From Calothrix sp. NIES-2100 (GTDB lineage Bacteria; Cyanobacteriota; Cyanobacteriia; Cyanobacteriales; Nostocaceae): a DNA stretch of 64,000 bases. The notes under the pieces are model-generated. The model did no database searches. It was not told where the DNA came from and saw nothing but the letters and a program-made list of their open reading frames with translations. The DNA lies in assembly GCF_002368195.1 (NCBI RefSeq), contig NZ_AP018178.1, positions 3,616,791-3,680,790 of the forward strand, written 5' to 3'. Shown one piece after another: positions 44,801 to 52,600 of the stretch. Numbering within the stretch: the stretch's first letter is position 1; every line of letters starts with the position of its first letter. The position numbers and the translations under genes were made by a program.

Positions 44801-45601
44801 GGTAAGGTTAAGGAACAGCCGAGTCATTTTTATACCCGCATCAGCGAACACCTGCGTCATAAAGGTCGGGCTGTCACCATCTTTGATTATGAGCGCTTGG
44901 TGTTAGAAAAATTCCCGGAAATTTATAAGGTACGTTGCATCAACCACGGAAAGGTAGATGAGGATCAGCAGTTTCAGGAACTGGTACCTGGAACTGTAAC
45001 TTTGGTGGTGATTCCCAAATTATCGCCCGATCGCATCTCCCAGGAACTGGAACCCAAAGTCAACATTAATCTGCTCGAGAAAATTCAAGAATATTTGCTC
45101 GCTCTTGGTTCCCCTTGGGCAGATATTCAGGTTGTGAATCCGATATACGAGCATATCCAGGTGGAGTTTGCGGTCAAGTTTAAATCTGCATATAACGTCA
45201 ACTTTGGCTATTATCGCCAGGAATTGGATCGAGGAATTATCAACTTTCTCACACCCTGGACAATCGATCCTCAAGCAGAAATTAATTTTGGAGGTGTTAT
45301 TTACCGTTCTTCTATTCTCAATTTTGTTGAACAGCAATATTACGTTGACTATGTTGTGGATTTTCAGATGCACCATGAAAACCAACGGGATGTCCGGGAG
45401 GCGATCGCCTCAACTGCGCGATCGATACTCACCTCAGTACCAATTGCCAGCACTAGTTCAACTCACATTATTAATGAAGCAATTACACTTGCTGATAATC
45501 AAAAATTCTTCTCTGGAACTCTTGGATATGAGCCATTAGGGAAGATTATTTTACAACCAGAACAGTCGGAAACGCAACAGGCAACAGGTGATAACGGGTA
45601 A
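41897..45601 (+). CDS. Baseplate J-like protein, large (Pvc11-like)
   Basis: A 1234-residue baseplate component. The C-terminal third has the gpJ/gp6 features PSHFYTRISEHLRHKGRAVT, IFDYERLVLEKFPEIYKVRC and VTLVVIPKLSPDR. The N-terminal ~400 residues are helical with coiled-coil character (about 105-220), and the middle is beta-rich. It belongs to the Pvc11/Cis11 group that builds the baseplate wedges. It begins 18 bp after gp25. The large size, compared with phage gp6 (~660), is normal for eCIS. The end has a Gln/Thr-rich tail. Confidence 0.88.
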   Translation: MNIRREPPKNPLIRDGVSQDQREIPALSPDYVKVDEGDLADFLVFAHKLSQRVSYYDTENKNYYEDKNKKFVPYSWQEFFAGSTPVQIALISKTRPEKVKDDYTANLDNFLKNRLPETLKPIIATWHNLLQQIWDWHRHLEAYTSLKSTIKGLVQTNLREALKRIQSFEQIAQESSIKFYQDFAQEFDLQISSQVETAQILLLGTIPEARAELDVVFQTLFQNYRQIIQLAPKYLRDSLKNRQDHPPHLSLYFAFWEVMQPARDDLNRMTQRHLDFFYRQVLHLSDRPAEPDHAHLIFELAKSQTEYKLDGETRLIAGIDASGVELSYKLDSETVIHKAQIASLKGLFLNSQEIASGQEPKNLLGLHISPQVNSFDGKGGDFPKEQAVKAWLPFGDQKRDRGKLGLAIASNIFYLREGSRTLVFTLTFDKAPVTLKTSDLANIFTVDFSGKKGWIKGEILPSQTSETSLEGQILKLAVNLGADKEPIEIYHPELDGAKLSINQAVARLQLQDEVLVNGLSAYSYFRNLKLTGLTISTKEIEVRDLVLQNDLSIINPTKPFQPFGVSPKVGATFYVGSKEVFQKNLSVLKIKILWQGLPTDLSTHYRGYYLEGEANSPNFKNFAAKVERLTHRTWSSESLPNDYNLFEPSDEDYRILADRTASQTPIPGDQIDNLTSFNLQTDAGFLRFVLKQSFLHDEFAPKYTIQTLASAKNFQAGEYVNQAVYEVVTVDDKQKKTSTFKRWRTGDDDLPKNKNVAPITINEPYTPVIQEISLKYTAIAEQKDCTLFHLYPFAGFAPWDEQQPDFLPQFINEGELLIGLENLDPPTALPLLFQVLEESADTNLARVNVDWYYLKDNHWISLSDRIVSDFTNGLISSGIINLGIPGDISKNNTILDPNLHWIKASVKSGSRAICQIIGVHTQAARVTFFDVGNDPNHLATPLPSGAIAKLAVPTAAIKKIEQPYNSFGGKVKEQPSHFYTRISEHLRHKGRAVTIFDYERLVLEKFPEIYKVRCINHGKVDEDQQFQELVPGTVTLVVIPKLSPDRISQELEPKVNINLLEKIQEYLLALGSPWADIQVVNPIYEHIQVEFAVKFKSAYNVNFGYYRQELDRGIINFLTPWTIDPQAEINFGGVIYRSSILNFVEQQYYVDYVVDFQMHHENQRDVREAIASTARSILTSVPIASTSSTHIINEAITLADNQKFFSGTLGYEPLGKIILQPEQSETQQATGDNG

Positions 45602-45794
45602 GGTTTTAAACCTTTAATTTTGACAATTCAGAGCTATAAACCAAACATTATAAACAACAATCAACCCAATTTTTAACTATAGTAGTACGATTTGATTCCT
45701 GAATATATGATGTAGAGAGTGAACTCTTAACTCTTAACAGGAAAGAAGGAATAAAAGTGTATCTAGCTTCATCAAAATCAAATAGGAGTCCTAT

Positions 45795-46283
45795 ATGTTA
45801 AGCACAACTGTTAATAAAATGACTTTAAAAAATCGCAATGAACTTAATATTTTATTCACAAGTAATACTTATCTGTCGGTGACACATTTTCATGAGTTAA
45901 TTACTTCTTTACTAAATAAAAAAGAGGATAAATTTCATGGGGTGTGGAAACCTCACCAGACTTATCAAAAAGGTGATGTTGTCTATTATGAACGCGCACT
46001 CTGGGAAATGATCGCTGACAACGAAATCTGTGCCAAAGGTGGAGAGGAGCCAGATAAAAGTGATAAATGGCGATCGCTACTCAAGGAACTCGAGCAGAAA
46101 GTAGACAAGCTCGAACGGGATTTAACAAATTTGGGCAAAGAATTTACTGAGTATAAACAGCAGATGGAATTGCGTTGGCAACAATTGCTTAATTACATCA
46201 CATTACTGACTTTGGGAATAGCGATCGCACTTGTGTGGTTGGTTGGTGGTTCGATTTATCACATTTTTGCTAGCCCAGGATGA
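45795..46283 (+). CDS. Coiled-coil protein with CBM-like motif and C-terminal membrane anchor
   Basis: A 162-residue protein with an AGGAG ribosome binding site, inside the baseplate gene series. Three parts can be read: a GVWKPHQTYQKGDVVYYERA module (about 49-70) with a later W, the pattern of small carbohydrate-binding modules; a heptad coiled coil (LEQKVDKLERDLTNLGKEF and on, about 97-125); and a C-terminal hydrophobic helix of about 23 residues (LLTLGIAIALVWLVGGSIYH) with only seven residues after it. It is thus a tail-anchored membrane protein. I do not recognise a family. Thylakoid-anchored CIS are known from multicellular cyanobacteria, so a role in tethering the particle is an attractive inference. 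Confidence 0.6.
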   Translation: MLSTTVNKMTLKNRNELNILFTSNTYLSVTHFHELITSLLNKKEDKFHGVWKPHQTYQKGDVVYYERALWEMIADNEICAKGGEEPDKSDKWRSLLKELEQKVDKLERDLTNLGKEFTEYKQQMELRWQQLLNYITLLTLGIAIALVWLVGGSIYHIFASPG

Positions 46284-46307
46284 AAATCACTATTTTTCCC
46301 CTTCCCC

Positions 46308-46398
46308 AGGACTTACACAAGAACTACAGATTTACGTCATTGCGATGTCTGCAAGCAATCTCAAAGTCTTATTTTATCGTGACAACTGCGTAAGTCCT
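46308..46398. mobile_element. MITE-like element with AGGACTTACRCA ends
   Basis: AGGACTTACACA and TGCGTAAGTCCT are terminal inverted repeats (one mismatch) around about 67 bp of non-coding sequence. A single end of the same family (AGGACTTACGCAAG) occurs at 2580-2594. It fills most of the 147-bp gap between the membrane-anchored protein and the second baseplate gene, so it is transcribed with the operon and could form a hairpin in the mRNA. Confidence 0.65.
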
Positions 46399-46430
46399 TT
46401 CCCCTTTTCCCTTTCTCCCTTCTTAAACCT

Positions 46431-49400
46431 ATGCTGGAATACCCAAGCATCTCGAAACGTCACCCGGAATTTCCCGATTACCTGAATTTTCAAACCTTGC
46501 GAGATATCGGGATTAACCATCTACAAGCTCTATCTGGAAAAATTTGGACGGACTATAATCTGCACGATCCTGGTGTGACTATCCTAGAGGTGCTGTGCTA
46601 CGCTGTCACGGATTTGGGCTATCGCAATAACTTAGATATTGAAGATTTATTAGCACTCAATCCCGCCGATTCTCAGCAACAAGAGAATAACTTTTTTACC
46701 CCCGATGAAATTCTCACCTGTAATCCTGTCACCGATTTGGATTTACGCAAGCGTCTGATTGATATTCCTGGTGTCCGTAATGCTTGGGTGGAAAAGTTTA
46801 CAGAAGAAGTCGTAAAAGAAACAACGGAAGCAGCAACAAAAAAAGTATCAACTTATCATCCACCTATCTACATAGATTATGTAAATAGCAAGCTGCTACA
46901 CAATCCTCCCAATGATGAAACAGAGGAGAACGCGCCGCGTCTGCATCCCCGTGGGCTTTATACCGTTTATATTGACATAGACTGGAAATATCGCAGAAAT
47001 GCCTGTGGGCAGATTTACCTTTCCTGCTCAGACACCCTTGATCAAGTCAAAGCAGTGCTGTGTCACTACCGTAATCTCTGCGAAGATGTGTATGATATTG
47101 TGGTTTTAGGTGAAGAAGAAATTGCTTTATGTAGCGATATTGAGCTAGAAACTGATGCTGATGCTGAAGATGTATTGGTAGAAATTTATGTCCGGATACA
47201 GGCTTTTCTATCACCTCGGTTGCGGTTTTATACCTTGCAAGAATTGTTGGATAAGGGTAAAAGTATAGCCGAAATCTTTGCTGGTAGACCTTCTTTCCTC
47301 CACAGCCAAAAAATCCAGCGTCAATTAATTAAGCGCGAGTCTAAGGTCAACAATGAATCCAAAATCTATTATAAATACAAACTGATTAGTCAGCATAAAT
47401 TACCTTTATTGGAAGCTGCAATCGACTACGAAGATGAAACAAAGGCAAGTGCAGCCTTTGATGAACTGCTGACTCTCAGCCGAAACCTCTCTAATTATCA
47501 GCTGATTGATAATGCTGAGGGTAATAATCATTACAGTTTCGCTTTATACAAAGAAATTAAGTTACTGGCAAGCCATCCCCAGGTTTATGCTACAGCGATG
47601 GAGCGGAATCAAGCCCTGTATAGCTTGATCGATGCTGTGAACGCCGATGAAGATTACAATAGTCATGGCTTTATTGATACCGCCGAGCTAAAAGCACTGA
47701 CTTTATCTCCGATGATTTACACCTCGGATTTATACCAGGAAATTCTGAAAATACCAGGTGTGGCGGCGGTGAGGAGATTGAGTATTGCTAACTACATCAA
47801 TGGTTTACCCCAGTCCCAAAGTTCCTGGCATTTACAACTAACGAAAGGTTATAGTCCGGTTTTGGGGATTGAACAGTCAAAAATAACCCTCTTTAAGGGT
47901 ATGCTGCCGATTCCAGCAGATGGGAATGAGGTCAAACGCCGCTATTATGAACAACAGGCTGCACATATTAAGGTGTTTCGTCAGGATAACGAACTCGATT
48001 TATCAGTACCTAACGGTAGTTATTATAACTTATCTGACCATTATTCAATTCAGCATGATTTTCCCCTTACCTATGGCATTGGTGAAGATGGGCTACCGCA
48101 AACGGCTACAGTTTTACGTAAAGCTCAAGCCCGTCAGTTAAAAGGATACCTAGTATTTTTCGATCAGTTGCTTGCTAACTATTTAGTCCAACTTGCCCAT
48201 GTGCGCGATTTGTTTTCCTGGGAAGTAGACGAAACCCAGGAACGGGAAAATGACCACATGAATCGTCCCAAAGAAAAAGGGCACACTTATTTTACTCAGT
48301 TGCTTGATTTTCCTGGATTCGCGCAGATTATGGATTTTCCAGGATTGGAGGAAATTCTCAAAAATCCCAAATTGGATGTTAATGACCCAAAATCAGAGGA
48401 AATAGTCCCCGCTCTCAGGGAATATCGGAAATTTCTCAACTCTATCACCGAAGAACCACAGACTTACAGCGATCGCCGTAACCGTTTTCTCGATCATTTG
48501 CTGGGACGTTTTGCTGAGTCTTTTGCTGATTATGTGCTAATTAACTACCGGATAATCCAGGAACGTCAGGGTACAGTGAAGGATGAAGTTAAGGTGATTC
48601 ACGACAAAGCCCAATTTTTACAAGATTATCCCACCCTGAGCCGCGATCGCTTCCGCGCTTTCAATTACTGCAAACAAGTATGGGACACCGAAAATGTGTC
48701 GGGTTTCCAAAAGCGGGCTTCTCGCTTACTGGGTTTTGAAGACGTGCGGCGACGCAACCTCTGTCATTATCGAGTTATAGATACTGGCAATTCTACCTTT
48801 GTCGGCCAGATTTATGACAACAACCAGCAGAGCCTACTACAGAGTCTGCAAAGTGAAGATAGTCTGGAAAAGGCTTGGCAGCACGGCAATATACTGCTAG
48901 AAATGGCTCAAAATCAGGATAATTTCCGGTTGATTGATGGTGACAATGGGCGCTATGGCTGGAAACTGACCACCAAGGGTCAAGAGCCAATCCTTGCTAC
49001 TCAGTATTATGCCAGTAAATCTGACCGAGATGAAGCTATTACTGCAATACAAGCCTGCATCAATGATGAAGGATTCCATGTGTTAGAGCATATTCTCCTT
49101 CGTCCTCAAAAGAATTTATCTGTGTCTATTTCTGGGGAACTGACAACCCCCACAGAAAACTTTTTGCCCATATTTGTCACTGCGGATGATGCTCCAAAAC
49201 CAGGGGAAGAACAGCCGAATTTAACTTGGCAAGATCCCTACTCTTTTTGGATCAGCATCATTCTGCCTTACTGGCCAAAGCGCTTTCGTAATCTAGATTT
49301 TCGTCGATTTGTCGAACGTACCCTGCGACTGGAAGCCCCAGCTCATATCGCCCTAAAAATTGCTTGGCTGGATATGCACCAAATGAGCCAGTTTGAAGAA

Positions 49401-49613
49401 GCCTATCATAAGTGGCTGGAGCAACTAGCCCTAGATGCTTGCTATGGCAGTGCGTGTGATTTGACTGGGGCGCTCAATGATCTACTGGCAATCATTCCCC
49501 AACTGCGTAGTATTTACCCCAAGGGTATCCTGTACGACAACTCCCAGGCAAGTAACCCTCCAAATCAGCCGATTATTCTCAACCAGACTGCCCTAGGAAC
49601 TGCAAATGATTAA
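46431..49613 (+). CDS. Baseplate protein, Pvc12-like
   Basis: A 1060-residue protein of the Pvc12/Cis12 baseplate group. The N-terminal signature IWTDYNLHDPGVTILEVLCY then AVTDLGYR (about 44-72) is typical of this family, followed by a gpJ-like strand region (DLRKRLIDIPGVRNAWVEKF). The C-terminal part has FHVLEHILLRPQ and the region RNLDFRRFVERTLRLEAPAH, also conserved. It joins Pvc11 in the wedges. Its stop codon overlaps the next gene by 8 bp, so the fibre-like protein is coupled. The ATG lies behind a pyrimidine-rich stretch and has no good ribosome binding site. Confidence 0.85.
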   Translation: MLEYPSISKRHPEFPDYLNFQTLRDIGINHLQALSGKIWTDYNLHDPGVTILEVLCYAVTDLGYRNNLDIEDLLALNPADSQQQENNFFTPDEILTCNPVTDLDLRKRLIDIPGVRNAWVEKFTEEVVKETTEAATKKVSTYHPPIYIDYVNSKLLHNPPNDETEENAPRLHPRGLYTVYIDIDWKYRRNACGQIYLSCSDTLDQVKAVLCHYRNLCEDVYDIVVLGEEEIALCSDIELETDADAEDVLVEIYVRIQAFLSPRLRFYTLQELLDKGKSIAEIFAGRPSFLHSQKIQRQLIKRESKVNNESKIYYKYKLISQHKLPLLEAAIDYEDETKASAAFDELLTLSRNLSNYQLIDNAEGNNHYSFALYKEIKLLASHPQVYATAMERNQALYSLIDAVNADEDYNSHGFIDTAELKALTLSPMIYTSDLYQEILKIPGVAAVRRLSIANYINGLPQSQSSWHLQLTKGYSPVLGIEQSKITLFKGMLPIPADGNEVKRRYYEQQAAHIKVFRQDNELDLSVPNGSYYNLSDHYSIQHDFPLTYGIGEDGLPQTATVLRKAQARQLKGYLVFFDQLLANYLVQLAHVRDLFSWEVDETQERENDHMNRPKEKGHTYFTQLLDFPGFAQIMDFPGLEEILKNPKLDVNDPKSEEIVPALREYRKFLNSITEEPQTYSDRRNRFLDHLLGRFAESFADYVLINYRIIQERQGTVKDEVKVIHDKAQFLQDYPTLSRDRFRAFNYCKQVWDTENVSGFQKRASRLLGFEDVRRRNLCHYRVIDTGNSTFVGQIYDNNQQSLLQSLQSEDSLEKAWQHGNILLEMAQNQDNFRLIDGDNGRYGWKLTTKGQEPILATQYYASKSDRDEAITAIQACINDEGFHVLEHILLRPQKNLSVSISGELTTPTENFLPIFVTADDAPKPGEEQPNLTWQDPYSFWISIILPYWPKRFRNLDFRRFVERTLRLEAPAHIALKIAWLDMHQMSQFEEAYHKWLEQLALDACYGSACDLTGALNDLLAIIPQLRSIYPKGILYDNSQASNPPNQPIILNQTALGTAND

Positions 49614-52600
49614 AGCTATGGACACTATCAACCCAACCGGCTACCCCATCTTTACGCCTAATCAGGTGTTGACAAAAGATGACCTCAATAATCTGGTTAG
49701 TTACCTCGATGGGCTGAATCGGCTAACTCGCACCCACCTGATTGGCATGGGAATTGTCTGCGGTTTAGAGGTGCAGACTTTAGACAACAAAGCCGGAATC
49801 TCGATTAGTTCTGGTTATGGTATTACCTCGGACGGTTTTTGTATCCAATACCCAGCGATTAGCAATCAAGAAAACGCCGAAACAAACAAGATTTTTACCC
49901 ATTACCAAGATGAAGTTAAGCTAGCTAAAAATCTCTTTATTCCTAGCGAATCCTCCCAAGATTATTATAATGTCAGAGAATTGATCCCAGCCGAGAAAGC
50001 TAATAGTCAGCCAAAAAAGATTATCCCCTTGACGGCACTCAGTGACTATGAATGGCAGCAGCAGGTACTCATCATTCTCTATGACTGGAAAGACGAGGCA
50101 CGTCAACAATATAACCAAATAAACTATGACGATGGCGGAAAGGAGCGGAATTTTGAGTTGCGCTTTCTGTTGCTGCCTAAATCCGAAAATCTCACGACTC
50201 CAAAAAATAATCTCAGTGCTGAACGCTTGCTACGTCAAGGTTATGAGAGGGAAAAATTGCCACAATCTTGGCAAAAGTTCGCTATTCAAGAAGTTTTGGA
50301 ACTCCGCAACCACTTTTTCCAAGAGTTTGCTCCCCAAGTTCAGCGGTTTGGTTATGTCAAATATAATACTTATGAGAGCGTAGATTTGACGAAAATTAAT
50401 GACTACAAGACTTTTCGGGAAAATTATTACCTGATTTGTGAAAATGCGATCGCGGCGATCGATAAGGCTTTTCCCAAATTGTTTTGGCTATTCTCACCTT
50501 TCTTTACTGCTTTTCAACCTAAGTCTGGTAATGACTTCAGTCAGCTGAAGGAAAACCTCGAATATTTATTCAAAGGTATCAAGCTAGAAAATCTATTAGA
50601 CCATATCAAGGTAAAGGAGATTAATAAAGAAATACAAACATTAAAGTCTGAACAACTTCAATCGACCTATACTCTACAATATTTTTACGATTACCTCAGT
50701 CTATTGGTTGCAGCTTACTATGAATTAGCTGAGGCTACTTTTGATTTAATGGATGACTGCACACCTGATACTCAGCGATTTCCGAGATTTTTGATGCTGG
50801 GGCTGGTTCCATCTCCTGGCCAAGCAACCGAGGTATATGCAGCACCTTATGCCTATCGTAGTCATTTTACCCAACCCCCGATCTACAACAGTAATCAGGT
50901 TCGTGTTAAGCAAGTTCGCTATCTTTATGAACGGCTTTTAAAATTGTGTGCAAAAGACAGTTTTTATCTACTACCGTTTTACAATACCCCAATCAAAATA
51001 ACCCCCAGTAAAGACCAATCAGCACCCCTCAGCGAGCAAGCAATCCCTTACTACTTGCATTATCCAAACCTATATCAATACTGGAATTACGATGCCTACC
51101 GCAAAGGGAGGAGCGATCGCCATCCTGCTTATTTTTACCCTAAAAATGATCCAAAAGAAAATTCTCATGTCTTCAATGATTTGACCTATCGGCTGGATGC
51201 CTATAATTTTTACCGAATTGAGGGGCATATCGGCAAGGCTAACGGTGATGCACTCAAATACATCCAGGAATATCGACAGCGATATAACCTAGCGTTTGAT
51301 GTCATTACCCTCAAGCTTGGTAGCCAAGCTAGTCTCCAGGATCTCAACATCTCTGGCCAGTTTGATGATCTCGAAGCGGACTTTAGCCGGATAAATGATA
51401 CTTTCCAGAAAATTTGGAGTAAGTACGCAACGCCAAAAAATGTTTTTCTGCAAACACTAAAACAGGTTTTCTTTGACCAACCTGGTTTAACCGCCATCAC
51501 TAGCAGCCAATTATTTAATCCCATTCTGGAGATTGCCCGGAAACCAGAAGCTTATGAATTTGTAAAAGGCGATACAGACAAGCAATTTCGGCTGTTTGTG
51601 CGTAGCGAAACAGCCGAAATTGCCCGCTACGTTACGCAAACTTCCAGCACTGATGAAAGCCTCGACAACTTTGAAGACCTCATTATCAACTTTTCTGGAC
51701 TTTCTAATGATGATGCCATTAACAAGGAAAAGCAACGCATCGCCAAAGAGATGGCAACCTGCCTATCCCTAGGAAAAATCACTTATGGTTTAGTAAAAGA
51801 TTCGTCCAGCAGCCCGGTTCATTATCACCTCAAGCTCTCAACAGAGTATGAGGTAAACTTACCACCCCCTGCTCCTAAGACTGGCAGTCCTTCAAGGAAG
51901 TATTCCATTGTTTTACTTTCTTTAAATCATTTTGCTGTTAGCGTTGAGCGAGACAATCCACCAATCATCAAACAATCGGAGTTTCAGGACTTCGAGACTC
52001 TTTACAGTTTGCTGCGAGATGTGCCTGACACATTTAATACCGACAGTTACCACATGGGTAACTCGAATGCCGCTGAAGAACTCAACTATTTTGACATCAA
52101 AGGACTGATAAACGCTTATCAGCAGCGATTAGAGCGACTGATGAAACTGCATTTGTTCGATAAATTTGCCCAACAGCATCCCGGTATCGAACATTTAGGT
52201 GGGGTTCCTAAAGGTGGCACTTTTATCTTGGTTTATGTAGATGGTGAAGATGCTGATAACCTTCAGAAGATTGATCAAGACCCTGATGGCTATAAAGAAG
52301 CAACCAAACGCACTGAAACTATCAAAACAGATGCTTTCTTGCCACCTTCTTCGCCTAATGAATTACCAGCACCAGAATTAATCTCCTCTTTGGAGAAGCT
52401 GCTTCCAGAATTGCAGAAGCGAAAAGATATTGTTGTTGCAGATTTTTGTCTCCCCTATCGCTGCGGTAGCGACGCACCCGCAGTCAGTTATGTAGTAGCC
52501 CGATCGCGCCCGCTCATTCTACTGGAAAAAACAGTTTTCTGTGAAGGCGATCGCAAGATGTACCAATTCACCTTAGAACCGGAGGGTGGGACAGTCAAGG

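Noticed and set aside
46231..46485. 84-codon frame overlapping the membrane-anchored protein and the Pvc12-like gene
   Set aside because: It crosses the MITE-like element and overlaps two better genes in other frames.
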